60,145 nt of DNA from the NCBI GenBank assembly GCA_022360055.1, contig JAKSDO010000242.1, forward strand, positions 1 to 60,145, written 5' to 3'. The first letter of the stretch is position 1. Every line of letters starts with the position of its first letter. Positions 18,761 through 28,735 of the stretch are shown in pieces. Source of the DNA: Cytophagales bacterium. Its GTDB lineage: Bacteria; Bacteroidota; Bacteroidia; Cytophagales; Cyclobacteriaceae. The notes under the pieces are model-generated. The model was not told the origin of the DNA. It worked only from the letters and a program-made list of their open reading frames with translations, and ran no database searches. Made by a program: the position numbers and the translations under genes.

Positions 18761-20185
18761 TCAGTGTTTTTTTCTTCCCGGCATATGATCATAGGCCTCC
18801 AACTCAGTTTGCTGACCTTTATCGCCGCATTCTTCCATCCATTTCACCAGTTGCTCTCGAAGTTCTTCCTTAATGTCTTTAAAGTCAGGATCACCTGCCA
18901 GATTATTTTGGCACCATTTGTCATTGAGTACATCATATAGTTCTTCTTCCGGTCTAAATCTATATTTATCCAGTTGTTTTCGAGCATAAGCGCTTTCTTC
19001 TGCTTCGCTTGCCCAAGACTGGTACCATGCAGTACCTCCCTTTTTATTGTTATTGACCACATTCTTAAACTCTACCTCCGGAGTGAGATTCCATATGTAG
19101 CGATAATTGTCGTTTACAATAGATCGGATGGCATAATAATCAGAGCCAGAAATGATTCCCCGGGTTGTTTGAAGACTGTAAGAAAATTCCTTCAATTTAT
19201 TGTGCTCTCCCCTGAAGAGCGGAACGAGGCTTTCGCCATCTAACTTTGCTGATAGCTCTCCACCAGCCAAATCCAAAAAAGTTGGCAATAGATCAGCATA
19301 CTCCACAAGATATTCAGATGTGATTCCAGGTTCTATCGTCCCTGGTAGTCGGGCAATTAAGGCCGACTTTACACCTGCTTCATACAGTGTCCATTTTGCG
19401 AATGGAAAGCTATTGCCCTGTTCGCTGGCAAAAACGACTAGTGTATTGTCGGAGAGATTGTATTTATCCAACAGCTCCAACGCCTGTCCAACCTGACCAT
19501 CCAGGAAGTTTATTTCTGCCAGATAGTAGCAATAAGCCTCTCTTGTTTCTTTTGTATCTATATAATGGGGTGGAAGGGTGATATCATCCGGATTAAAAAG
19601 AGAAGCATCACCCTTATCCCAGGGAGTATGAGGTTCGTTGGAGGTGAGCATCAATGCAAAAGGTGTCCCTTCACTTGCAACTTCCTTTAGAAAACCTTCT
19701 ACTAATCCGAAGTCAGGATTTTTGTCCTTACCAAGGTATTCAAAAGGGAAAACGGATTTTGGTCCAATATGCCTTTTCCCGGATAAAGCGACTCGATATC
19801 CTAGAGGTTTCAGATAATGGACGATACTTTCTGTCCCGGGATTGGCATTGGTATGATTGGGATATGCCCCAGTCTTGACAGGATAAATACCCGTAAAGAT
19901 GTTATGTCTTGTTGGCGAGCACATCGGCGCTGACTGATAACAACGATTAAACTGCATACCATCAGCAGCCAATTGATCAATGTTAGGAGTTTTCGAATCC
20001 TTACTTCCATAAGCGCCAATATCCCAATTGGTGCAGTCATCGGCCAATATAAAAACGATATTGATGGGAGAATCCTGCAGAGCTTTCATTGTGAGGTTTG
20101 CCTCATCTGAATTAGCATTGCCAAGAATGCCGCATATCAATCCGCTATAAAAAAGGATAAGAGTCTTTAACTGTATCAGGCTCAT
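18761..20185 (-). CDS. S1-family sulfatase, sulfamidase-like
   Basis: A 474-residue exported sulfatase. The signal is hydrophobic (LILFYSGLICGILG). The metal site reads ILADDCTNWDIGAYG, and the formylglycine motif is C-S-P-T-R at Cys89 with HNIFTGIYPVKTGAYPNH. The overall pattern (short length, SGKRHIGP, FASEQGNSFPFAKWTLYE) resembles heparan N-sulfatase-type members. It shares this layout with the sulfatase at 22181-23593 (TSEQGAQFPFCKW), so the two look like diverged paralogs on either side of the GH2 gene. Substrate remains unknown. Confidence 0.95.
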   Translation of the reverse strand: MSLIQLKTLILFYSGLICGILGNANSDEANLTMKALQDSPINIVFILADDCTNWDIGAYGSKDSKTPNIDQLAADGMQFNRCYQSAPMCSPTRHNIFTGIYPVKTGAYPNHTNANPGTESIVHYLKPLGYRVALSGKRHIGPKSVFPFEYLGKDKNPDFGLVEGFLKEVASEGTPFALMLTSNEPHTPWDKGDASLFNPDDITLPPHYIDTKETREAYCYYLAEINFLDGQVGQALELLDKYNLSDNTLVVFASEQGNSFPFAKWTLYEAGVKSALIARLPGTIEPGITSEYLVEYADLLPTFLDLAGGELSAKLDGESLVPLFRGEHNKLKEFSYSLQTTRGIISGSDYYAIRSIVNDNYRYIWNLTPEVEFKNVVNNNKKGGTAWYQSWASEAEESAYARKQLDKYRFRPEEELYDVLNDKWCQNNLAGDPDFKDIKEELREQLVKWMEECGDKGQQTELEAYDHMPGRKKH

Positions 20186-20244
20186 TTAATTGTGATTTTT
20201 AAAATGTCTAGTTCCCTGCCTTATCATTGTCCAAGAATAGGTTA

Positions 20245-20267
20245 ATCTCTCACTTGCAGTGAGAGAT
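20245..20267. other. Perfect 10-base hairpin between GH2 and sulfatase genes
   Basis: ATCTCTCACT and AGTGAGAGAT pair perfectly around a TGC loop, in the 120-base gap between the GH2 stop and the next sulfatase start. No T-tract follows on the transcribed strand, so it is more likely an RNA processing or stability element, or a protein-binding palindrome, than a classical terminator. Confidence 0.4.
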
Positions 20268-20305
20268 ATAACGGATTAAAATATATCGTGATTTAGATGA
20301 GTCTA

Positions 20306-22147
20306 CTAATCACCAAACAAGGTGGAATGTAGCTCTTTGATTTTATCTACCGGGAGCTTGACTACTTTTCGATCATAGGTCATCAATCCGTTGACCTCAC
20401 CCTCCACGTCTGTAGTTTGGGTGTAAACAGCTGCCGAAAGTCCCTTGCTCTTTTTCATTTCCACGATCTGCTTGAATTTGTACACATATGCATCCCACAG
20501 TTCTTTTTCGGTCTGGTAAGTTTGATAGCCCCAGTTCCTCATTTTTGGATTCCACAGATGACCTTTCACAGGATAGCCAATCCCTCCATATTCTCCAATA
20601 ACAGGTGCCATACTTAGCGAAGTAGGTGGAATATGCACTTCTTTCTGATAGGTATGAATGTCATAGATGTCTCCGCATGGTCTCAATGCCCAACCACTGA
20701 CAGCATTCACTAGTCGCGTTGGGTCGAGGTCTTGTACCATTCCTGAAATACGACATGTCTCATATTGACCCCAACCTTCATTAAACGGTACCCAGATCAC
20801 AATACTTGGCGCATTATAATGAATGTCGATCATTCTTCGTAATTCCCATTCAAATTGCGCCGCATCCTCTGAGCGTACATTTAAGTCTTTACCTTGTCTC
20901 GGTACATGCTGCACATGGTGGGGACGTTCATTTCCTTCTTTCGGGATTACCACCATTCCTGAGGGCATGTCCTGCCATACAAGCATACCCAATTTGTCAC
21001 AATGGTAATACCACCTGTCCGGCTCCACCTTGATATGCTTACGGATCATATTGAAACCCATTTTTTTGGTCATTTCGATATCGTATTTCATAGCATCATC
21101 TGACGGCGGTGTGTGCAATCCGTCGGGCCACCACCCCTGGTCAAGCGTGCCGTAGTGAAAGAGCGGCTCGTTGTTGAGAAATAAATACTTGACCCCATTC
21201 AGGTCTCCAAGGCTGATCTTGCGCATCCCGAAATAGCTTTTCACCATATCGATTGCTGTGCCATCTTTATTTGCCAACACCAGGTTGAGGTCGTACAAAT
21301 TGGGTGCATCGGGCGACCAGAGCTCAGGCTTAGGAATCTCTATAACTCCTTTTTTATCAGCCGGAATCTCCTTTTCAGCTACCTGGCTGCCATTAATAGA
21401 TACCACCGCCTTGACGCTGTATTCCGGCAACAGTGATTTGCTCAAAATAGGCGTAACTGCAACAGTCTTATCATCAATGTTGGGTACCAGTTTTACTTCC
21501 TTAATGTAAACTTCCGGCGATACCGCTTCCATCCATACCGTTTGCCAGATGCCGCTTACCGGTGTATACCAAATTCCCTGCTGCGGCATCTGCTGCTTGC
21601 CGCGAGGCTGAGAGCCAAAGCTCGAAGGATCATCAACTGCAACCACCAACTCGTTCGAACCTTTTTCTTTGATAAATGATGAGATGTTAAAGGAAAAACG
21701 ATCATAAGCACCTTTATGTGATCCAACAACAGCTCCATTTACAAAAACAGTCGTGGAATAGTCAACGGCTTCAAAGTTCAGGATAATGTCTTTGCCGCTC
21801 CAATTTGCCGGGATATCAAAGGTCCTTCTATACCAGATACGGTCTTCAGGTTTCACTTCACCCATCACGCCGGATAGCGATGATTCGACACAAAATGGCA
21901 CCAGGATATCTCCCTGGAATTTTTTAGGCTGCAGCTGTGTTTTTTCTAGTATCGCATATTCCCACAGCCCATTAAGGTTTATCCATTCGCTGCGTTCAAG
22001 TTGCGGGCGAGGGTATTCTTCCCAGACGTTATCAGGTGAGATCTCTGATGCCCACCGAGTTTTCATTTTTTCTCCTGCCGGTTGCCATTTTTGAGCATAT
22101 GATGTTACATTGATTAAAAGTGTAAAAAGTAGTAATGTGTATTTCAT
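20306..22147 (-). CDS. GH2-family glycoside hydrolase (beta-galactosidase/beta-glucuronidase type)
   Basis: A secreted 613-residue exo-hydrolase with a signal peptide ending SYA. In order: jelly-roll sugar-binding domain (about 25-200, SEWINLNGLWEYAI and YDRFSFNISSF), immunoglobulin-like domain (about 205-300) and TIM barrel (about 310-610). The acid/base is Glu457 in VPFNEGWGQYET and the nucleophile is Glu519 in VIGEYGG. HTPPSDDAMKYDIEMTKKMG is the usual barrel entry. It is shorter than LacZ, having no small C-terminal domains. It likely removes a beta-linked galactose, glucuronate or similar unit after desulfation by its sulfatase neighbours, one 33 bases upstream. Confidence 0.94.
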   Translation of the reverse strand: MKYTLLLFTLLINVTSYAQKWQPAGEKMKTRWASEISPDNVWEEYPRPQLERSEWINLNGLWEYAILEKTQLQPKKFQGDILVPFCVESSLSGVMGEVKPEDRIWYRRTFDIPANWSGKDIILNFEAVDYSTTVFVNGAVVGSHKGAYDRFSFNISSFIKEKGSNELVVAVDDPSSFGSQPRGKQQMPQQGIWYTPVSGIWQTVWMEAVSPEVYIKEVKLVPNIDDKTVAVTPILSKSLLPEYSVKAVVSINGSQVAEKEIPADKKGVIEIPKPELWSPDAPNLYDLNLVLANKDGTAIDMVKSYFGMRKISLGDLNGVKYLFLNNEPLFHYGTLDQGWWPDGLHTPPSDDAMKYDIEMTKKMGFNMIRKHIKVEPDRWYYHCDKLGMLVWQDMPSGMVVIPKEGNERPHHVQHVPRQGKDLNVRSEDAAQFEWELRRMIDIHYNAPSIVIWVPFNEGWGQYETCRISGMVQDLDPTRLVNAVSGWALRPCGDIYDIHTYQKEVHIPPTSLSMAPVIGEYGGIGYPVKGHLWNPKMRNWGYQTYQTEKELWDAYVYKFKQIVEMKKSKGLSAAVYTQTTDVEGEVNGLMTYDRKVVKLPVDKIKELHSTLFGD

Positions 22148-22180
22148 TGAATTTATGTTTAGGTGTTGTTTTTCTTTGAT

Positions 22181-23593
22181 TTAGTGTATAGTAAAATGAT
22201 CTCCTTTCCTGGCCTTGTTCAATGCTTCGAATGAATCTATTTCAGCTCCAGGATCACCTTGCGACGCCATCCACCTATCCAGCGCTGCAGAAAGCTTTCT
22301 TTTGACGCCTTTCAGTTTTTCATCGTCAATTAGGTTTTCAAGTTCATTGGGATCGTTTCGGGTGTCATACAGTTCCTGAGGTGGCCGGTTCATGTAGCGC
22401 GTCACCAGATCCAGCGTCTGCTCATTATTTGTGGATTCAAATATCCACGAATCCCAATATGGATTGATCGGCATCCTACCCATTAAATGCTTTTCAATGT
22501 ATAATTTGTCAGAGCTCAGATTTCGAATATAATGGTATTTGCCGTCTGTAACAGACCGGATAGGATATGATGGCCCCTCCGGCACATTGTTGTGCACGAA
22601 GTAGGCAAAATCACGGTGCGTTTCCTTCGTTCCATGAAGGACCTGCAAGAAACTCGATCCGTCCATGCCATCGTAAGCTTCACCACCTACAGCTTCCAGC
22701 AGTGTGGGTAATACATCTGCGTACTGGATCAACGCATCTGTTCTGGTATTGGCCTTTATTTTGCCTGGCCAGCGGACAATAAATCCGGTATGAACACCAT
22801 TATCCCAATTCGTCCATTTGCAAAAGGGAAATTGAGCGCCTTGCTCCGATGTAAAGATCACAATGGTATTATCCTCAATCCCTTCCTCTTCCAGCAACCT
22901 CAATGTGGCACCCACCTGTTGATCCAGCACTTCGATCTCAGCCAGGTATCGCGTAAATTCTTCCCTTGTTTCTTTTGTATCTGCCAGATATGGAGGCAAC
23001 GCTAGGTTATCAGGATCGAAATGAGATGGATCACCAACTGTCCAGGGAATATGTGGAACTACCAATGCTGTTATCAGGCAAAACGGTTGTTCCCGATCTT
23101 TCACCATAAATGCCCGTAATCCTTCCTTGTCGTATTTTGCTGTTTCAGAAACACAATCGCGCTCAACACCATCTACCAATTCAAAAGGAAATACATCCTT
23201 TGGCTTGGCATGTATTTTCCCGGCAATCCCGGTTCGATAACCAAAGTCGCCAAGATGTTGTACAATGCTCTTTAATCCTGTTCTTGCTATAGAATGATTC
23301 CAGCACACGCCATTTCTTGCAGGCTGCATGCCAGTATATAATTCCGCACGACATGGCACGCACATCGACATGGTGACATAAGCCTTGTTAAATGTAATAC
23401 CCTCGGTCGCCAACTTGTCTATTTGCGGGGTCTTTACGTTCACACCGCCATACAATGGCAAATCGCTGTAAGTGCAGTCATCAGCCATGATGATGAGCAT
23501 GTTGGGGCTTGTTTTTGATGGATTTTCTGCTTTTGAATTATAAGCTAGAGCATAAGAAAAGAGTAGCAGTATTAAGATTTTGGACATAGACAA
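22181..23593 (-). CDS. S1-family sulfatase with CVPCR site
   Basis: A 470-residue exported sulfatase. The metal site is IMADDCTYSDLPLYGG. The formylglycine motif is C-V-P-C-R (Cys78 to Arg82) followed by AELYTGMQPARNGVCWNH. A cysteine takes the usual Ser/Thr place, but the CxPxR core that the maturation enzyme reads is kept. AGKIHAKPKDVFPFE and FTSEQGAQFPFCKW are shared in pattern with the sulfatase at 18761-20185. It sits 185 bases past the SusD stop, after a terminator-like hairpin, and 33 bases before the GH2, so it may head its own transcript. Confidence 0.94.
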   Translation of the reverse strand: MSMSKILILLLFSYALAYNSKAENPSKTSPNMLIIMADDCTYSDLPLYGGVNVKTPQIDKLATEGITFNKAYVTMSMCVPCRAELYTGMQPARNGVCWNHSIARTGLKSIVQHLGDFGYRTGIAGKIHAKPKDVFPFELVDGVERDCVSETAKYDKEGLRAFMVKDREQPFCLITALVVPHIPWTVGDPSHFDPDNLALPPYLADTKETREEFTRYLAEIEVLDQQVGATLRLLEEEGIEDNTIVIFTSEQGAQFPFCKWTNWDNGVHTGFIVRWPGKIKANTRTDALIQYADVLPTLLEAVGGEAYDGMDGSSFLQVLHGTKETHRDFAYFVHNNVPEGPSYPIRSVTDGKYHYIRNLSSDKLYIEKHLMGRMPINPYWDSWIFESTNNEQTLDLVTRYMNRPPQELYDTRNDPNELENLIDDEKLKGVKRKLSAALDRWMASQGDPGAEIDSFEALNKARKGDHFTIH

Positions 23594-23712
23594 TATATTA
23601 AAAATATTAAAAACCAGGTCTTTAATCTAATGACTAATTTATGGATTAAGTGAAATCATCGTCGACTGATTCAGCATTTAATTTCAAAGTTTGCATTACA
23701 GAATGCGAAGTC

Positions 23713-23750
23713 TGAAAATAAGGCTACTTATAATGATAGCCTCATTTTCA
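23713..23750 (-). terminator. Terminator-like hairpin after the central susD
   Basis: A 14-pair stem with one mismatch (TGAAAATAAGGCTA against TAGCCTCATTTTCA) around a 10-base loop, 29 bases past the susD stop. On the transcribed strand its 3' arm runs into TTATTTTC, giving the U-rich end expected for intrinsic or attenuating termination. It would partly separate susCD from the downstream sulfatase cluster. Confidence 0.6.
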
Positions 23751-23778
23751 AACTTCTTTCTATATATCAACAATCAGA

Positions 23779-25269
23779 TTAATACCCCGGATTCTGATCA
23801 CCTTCCAGCAACAGATTGGCATTCATCTCAGCCTGGGGTATGGGATACAGCACGTGATGGTTGGCAGCACTGGCAATACCACGGTCCTGTGCGCGAGAAA
23901 TATATTTACCATGTCTAACCAGATCTTCCCTTCTCTTACCTTCAGAAACAAATTCCCAACCTCTTTCATCTAAAATCATATCTCTTAGGACTTCTTTGCT
24001 TGAGGCATCTGATAGTGTAATTGGATCCAACTTTGCTCGAGCGCGAACCAAATTAATCAGGTCCAGTCCCTCTTGTGTGGGACCGTTTATTTCGTTAAGC
24101 GCTTCAGCATGTGACAGCAGAATGTCAGCATACCTGACTATTGGATAATCGACACCACCAAAATTAGCTAAAGCATTATTGTCATAATACTTAAGATTTC
24201 TCATATTATCGGGTGTTGTCGTGAGATCAATCAAATCTCCGTTTGCATTGTAATAATTGTAAATGATCAGCTTGAAACGGTCATCATTATCCGTATCAAA
24301 GGTATTTACAAAATCATCTCGAAGTCGGTATTGTGTAGCCCAGTTTGCCATGGCAGAAGTCCACAAGAAACCCGGCACCTGGTCTGAACGAATAAACCCT
24401 GGAGGAGTAGCTCCATTCATGAAATTATTGCCATATGGGACTTCATTTATTTGAGGCCACGCAACCATCATTTCCTTATTTGATGGATTTTTATCAGGTT
24501 CATTCTCTACTCTGAACAAACCTTCAAAATCCGGAAATAATCTATAGTAGTTAAGCGCATCGATATCATCGACGGTCTCAATCACTTTACCCCAGTTTTT
24601 GGTATTTAGATAGTGCTTGGTCAGGATACCTAGTGCATGTCCTTTGGTTGCTCTACCATATTGTAGCTCAGAACCGGGATTAGGAAGATCAGCTACTATT
24701 TCAGTGAGCTCCGTCTCAATAAATGATTTCATTTCATCATCTGTAGCCCTTGCCTTAGGTCCATCCAGTGAGCTTGTCATCAAAGGCACCCGGCCGAACA
24801 TATTATAGAGGCTGGCATATGCCGCAGCCCTTAAATATCTGGCCTCAGCAATAAGCATAGCACGAGTATCCTCTTCTATATCTGCAACATTATTAATATT
24901 ATCCAGTACAATATTTGCGTCACGGATTGAATTATAACGCTGCACCCACATTTGATTCAACCAACCGACAGACGGATCCCAGGTGAAATTGATAAAAAGG
25001 GATAGTGTTCTGTTTTCACCACCACCCGTATTAAATGCCATGTCTGAACTTACTTCATGCATATTTATTTCATTTTTATATCCCTGTTGCATGTTGTAAA
25101 AGGTATAAGCGGAGTAAAGCAGTGCCGTAATTCCCTCCTCATTATTTAATACATTTCCAGGTGCAAATTCACCAGGAGGGGTAGTTTCCAATACATCTTC
25201 GCACGCTGTTGATGAAAAAATCATCACAGCAAGTATTATAAAATTTAAAATATATTTATACTTCTTCAT
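23779..25269 (-). CDS. SusD/RagB-family outer-membrane lipoprotein (second pair)
   Basis: A glycan-binding lipoprotein of 496 residues paired with the SusC 12 bases upstream. The lipobox is SSTAC (Cys23), followed by EDVLETTPPGEF. SusD helical repeats include LIAEARYLRAAAYASLYNMF, and the C-terminus has YPIVRYADILLSHAEALNE and ends in EGDQNPGY. It is only broadly similar to the SusD at 1198-2886, so the two pairs probably bind different oligosaccharides of the same or related glycans. A terminator-like hairpin follows directly. Confidence 0.97.
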   Translation of the reverse strand: MKKYKYILNFIILAVMIFSSTACEDVLETTPPGEFAPGNVLNNEEGITALLYSAYTFYNMQQGYKNEINMHEVSSDMAFNTGGGENRTLSLFINFTWDPSVGWLNQMWVQRYNSIRDANIVLDNINNVADIEEDTRAMLIAEARYLRAAAYASLYNMFGRVPLMTSSLDGPKARATDDEMKSFIETELTEIVADLPNPGSELQYGRATKGHALGILTKHYLNTKNWGKVIETVDDIDALNYYRLFPDFEGLFRVENEPDKNPSNKEMMVAWPQINEVPYGNNFMNGATPPGFIRSDQVPGFLWTSAMANWATQYRLRDDFVNTFDTDNDDRFKLIIYNYYNANGDLIDLTTTPDNMRNLKYYDNNALANFGGVDYPIVRYADILLSHAEALNEINGPTQEGLDLINLVRARAKLDPITLSDASSKEVLRDMILDERGWEFVSEGKRREDLVRHGKYISRAQDRGIASAANHHVLYPIPQAEMNANLLLEGDQNPGY

Positions 25270-25281
25270 TTTCTTTGATGT

Positions 25282-28200
25282 TTAGAAGGTAATATTTAGT
25301 CCTAGTAGATATGTTCGGGCAAATGGATAAGTATTGTAATCAATTCTTAAAACATCATTTCCATTAGCGCTTGCAGCTGGATCTACACCAGAATAATTCG
25401 TGAAGGTCGCCACATTATTGGCAGAAAAATAAATATTCAGATTATCGATCGCACCTACATTTTGCATTGGCACGGTATATCCTAATCTAATGGATTGAAT
25501 TCTGATATATGAAGCATCTTCAACTGTTTTGGAATTGACTGCCCGCTGGCCTTGAGAAGTCGGATTAACAAATGAAGGGTACTCATTTGTAGGATTCTCT
25601 TCACTCCACCTGTTTAAGTAAGGTTCGGCAAATTTATTTCTCCTGAAATTGATTGGGAAGTATGTATCTACAAGATTGTTATTTAATAATTCGACACCAT
25701 GAACACCTTCAATGAATATGCTGAGATCGATGCCTTTAAACGAAAATGTATTGGTCAAGCCCCAAGTAAAATCTGGAAATTGCTTGCCAATAATTGTTCG
25801 ATCAAGATCATTGATTGTCGAATCACCATTCTGATCTACATATTTCAAATCTCCTGGAGAAACATTGTCTTTGGAAACATTATAATCGTCATCAGTTTGC
25901 CATACTCCCTCTACTTCATAGCCATAATAAGAATATATTGGTGATCCTGGTTCAATAATCGCAGCTCCTGAAACAAATCCTAAACCACCTGTTATAATAT
26001 TGGGAGCTCCGGTACCGATTTCCAGCATTTCGTTTCTAAGAACCGTTGCATTGGCAATTATGTCCCAACTGATCGGACCTTCAATAACTTTTGCATTGAT
26101 CAGAAACTCAAGCCCTTTATTTTCAAGACTTCCAACATTCTCGGTCCTTGACCCAAATCCCGTACTCGATGGCTTTGGCACATCTAACAGCAAGTCAGTA
26201 GTTTTTCTGTAGAAGTAGTCAATTGATCCACTGATTCGATCTTCCAGGAAACCAAAATCCACCCCGAGGTTTATTTGGTTGGTGGTTTCCCATTTCAAAT
26301 CCGGATTTGGATTTCGTGATGGTCTGATTGTGGTGTATCTCGAATTACCCAAGACGACGTCTGACCCTGTGTCAAAGGTAGGGATAAACCGATAATTCCC
26401 TATAGACTGGTTACCTATCTGTCCAAATCCAAATCTCAGTTTTAGTTGAGAGATTGCATTTGCTCCAGCCATAAAATTCTCCTCATTCATTTTCCAGGCG
26501 ACTGCCGCAGATGGAAAAACACCAAAGCGGTTATTCGGGCCAAACCTAGACGAACCATCTGCTCTCACGGATGCTGTAATCAAATATCTGTCTTTAAACG
26601 CGTAGTTAACCCGACCCAAGTAAGATAATAATTTATATCCGTTGGCACCACTTCCTATCTGATTGAGCGTAGGATCGCCAGAACCTATTGCATTTGTCGT
26701 TAAATCCGGCAATGTGTAGCCACGGCCATTTCCATTAAAACTCTCATTATAATAGGACTCATAAGTTGCTCCGGCAACGGCATTGATCCTGTGATCCTGG
26801 AATTCCTTATTATAATTTATAGTACCTTCCAATATGTACTGAGTCCTTAAACCGGTGATAATGGTAGCAATGCCATTGTTTTGTCCGCCAGTTACAGTGA
26901 TCGGGTCAATCCAAACATCTCTGCGACTATTATTAACGTCTCCACCAAATTTTGCCTTGACAGATAATTCAGGTAGTATGAAATACTCGCCGAATAGGGA
27001 GCCAAATGTCCTGAAAGTATTGCTTATGGCGTTTTCTCCCTGAGCAAGTGCTAATGGGTTGTCGATCGTGATGAAGGGTGACAGATTAAAATTCCCGTCA
27101 TCGTCGTAGATGGAAATTGTCGGATCATAATTAATTGCTGAGTAGATAGACCCTGCATTCTCATTGATTCCAGCACCATTGGACACGTAGTCATCTATCA
27201 CGTAGGAAGCATTTAAATTGAGCCCAAAATTATACTTGTCCTGTTGAGAACTTGCAAGATTTATTCTTGCGGTATAACGTTCTAACCCAGAGTAATCTAC
27301 GACGCCATCCTGATTAAAATAGCCAACCGAGATAAAGTAGTTGGTATTGGACGCACCCCCGGAAAATGAAAGGTTATGATTTTGTACAGGGGCAGATCTG
27401 TATAATTGTGCTTGCCAATCAGTGCCTCCGTCTTGAATATCACCTACTTCCTCTCCAGCATTACCTCCTCCTTCAGCGATTATTTCGTTCAATACTCGTT
27501 TATAATCCTCAGCGGATAAAACTTCGATTTGATTCGCAACATCCTGAACGCCATAATACCCATCGTAGCTTACTTTCAATTTTCCTTTTGAACCGCTTTT
27601 GGTAGTGATGAGCACGACACCATTTGCTCCTCTGGCACCATAAATGGCGGAAGCAGACGCATCTTTTAGTATTTCAATCGATTCGATATCAGCCGGATTT
27701 ATCGAGTTTAATGGGTTTCTTGGTGTATTGTTGCCCACAAACCCTGATCCTGTGCCGGAAGTGGCATTTGCATTATTCACCGGCAGCCCATCTATTACAT
27801 ACAAGGGTTCATTACTTGCAGATATACTACTTGCTCCACGAATCAGAATTGCCATTGCAGCACCAGGTTCTCCTGTCTTTTGCAACACTTGTACACCTGG
27901 TGCTCTCCCTTGTAGCATTTGATCCACCGACACATTGGCTCCAGGCGTTAGGGTTTTGGTTTTTAATGAAACTACGGCACCAGTGAGATCACTTTTCTTT
28001 ACCGTTCCATAACCAATCACAACCAGCTCATCCAGTTGGGTAACATCTGGATTTAATTCCACATCGATAATTGAATTATTCGATACAGCTATTTCTTCTG
28101 TGAGAAATCCTACAGAGCTGATGACCAATATAGCTCCTTTATTCACGGTCAGTTTGAAATTGCCATCTACATCAGTTACTGTACCATTTGTAGTCCCTTT

Positions 28201-28383
28201 TTCCAATACATTTACTCCCGGTAGACCCTCGCCATCTTCAGCAGAAGTGATCCTGCCTGAGATTTCCTGTCCTTGTAAATAAGTATTTGCCTGAACAGGA
28301 ATAATATTTATCATGCAGATCAGCACAAAGATGGGCAACGATCGCATAAGAAATATCCATTCCTTAGTTTTGCTTTCTTTCAT
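25282..28383 (-). CDS. SusC/RagA TonB-linked outer-membrane transporter (second pair)
   Basis: A 1033-residue importer. After the signal peptide (about 1-33) comes a carboxypeptidase-like regulatory domain (about 40-115, GLPGVNVLEKGTTNGTVTD), then a plug (VVIGYGTVKKSDLTGAV, GASSISASNEPLYVIDGLPV, LKDASASAIYGARGANGVV) and a barrel ending in LLGLNITF. Unlike the other SusC here it has no STN domain, so it is not expected to talk to FecR. The hybrid two-component system encoded two genes upstream is the likelier regulator. A 352-base untranslated region precedes it. Confidence 0.97.
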   Translation of the reverse strand: MKESKTKEWIFLMRSLPIFVLICMINIIPVQANTYLQGQEISGRITSAEDGEGLPGVNVLEKGTTNGTVTDVDGNFKLTVNKGAILVISSVGFLTEEIAVSNNSIIDVELNPDVTQLDELVVIGYGTVKKSDLTGAVVSLKTKTLTPGANVSVDQMLQGRAPGVQVLQKTGEPGAAMAILIRGASSISASNEPLYVIDGLPVNNANATSGTGSGFVGNNTPRNPLNSINPADIESIEILKDASASAIYGARGANGVVLITTKSGSKGKLKVSYDGYYGVQDVANQIEVLSAEDYKRVLNEIIAEGGGNAGEEVGDIQDGGTDWQAQLYRSAPVQNHNLSFSGGASNTNYFISVGYFNQDGVVDYSGLERYTARINLASSQQDKYNFGLNLNASYVIDDYVSNGAGINENAGSIYSAINYDPTISIYDDDGNFNLSPFITIDNPLALAQGENAISNTFRTFGSLFGEYFILPELSVKAKFGGDVNNSRRDVWIDPITVTGGQNNGIATIITGLRTQYILEGTINYNKEFQDHRINAVAGATYESYYNESFNGNGRGYTLPDLTTNAIGSGDPTLNQIGSGANGYKLLSYLGRVNYAFKDRYLITASVRADGSSRFGPNNRFGVFPSAAVAWKMNEENFMAGANAISQLKLRFGFGQIGNQSIGNYRFIPTFDTGSDVVLGNSRYTTIRPSRNPNPDLKWETTNQINLGVDFGFLEDRISGSIDYFYRKTTDLLLDVPKPSSTGFGSRTENVGSLENKGLEFLINAKVIEGPISWDIIANATVLRNEMLEIGTGAPNIITGGLGFVSGAAIIEPGSPIYSYYGYEVEGVWQTDDDYNVSKDNVSPGDLKYVDQNGDSTINDLDRTIIGKQFPDFTWGLTNTFSFKGIDLSIFIEGVHGVELLNNNLVDTYFPINFRRNKFAEPYLNRWSEENPTNEYPSFVNPTSQGQRAVNSKTVEDASYIRIQSIRLGYTVPMQNVGAIDNLNIYFSANNVATFTNYSGVDPAASANGNDVLRIDYNTYPFARTYLLGLNITF

Positions 28384-28735
28384 AATAGTAGTGTTTAAAT
28401 CATTGAATTTTGTCTCATTTGTATTGTATAATTACTTATAGGGATTAATTCCCTTTTGTCCTTGTGTATTTATTTCTATTTCATACAGTCATTGTTTTAA
28501 TGGAACATTGTTTGTTTGTAATACTGACCTCATTAGGAGTCCTTTTATCGTTTTCATTCTAGCAATTTATGTTGATTCTTTTCCCCATTGTGATTCATTT
28601 TCGGGCATATTAATTAAAAAGGTTTGCGTCGTTTCATTCGTAATTTTTGTTTATCAATATTAATTCTACTGTGACCAAAGGGCCTTGATTCTGATTCATA
28701 AAAAGAGGAATTTGAGTCAACTAGAGATATGCCCA
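28384..28735. other. Untranslated region upstream of the central susC
   Basis: A 352-base gap with no convincing ORF. It is AT-rich and should hold the promoter and leader of the central susCD unit, possibly the target of the hybrid two-component regulator. I could not find a good match to the Bacteroidota promoter pattern TAnnTTTG on the transcribed strand, nor a direct repeat I would call an operator. Confidence 0.4.
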
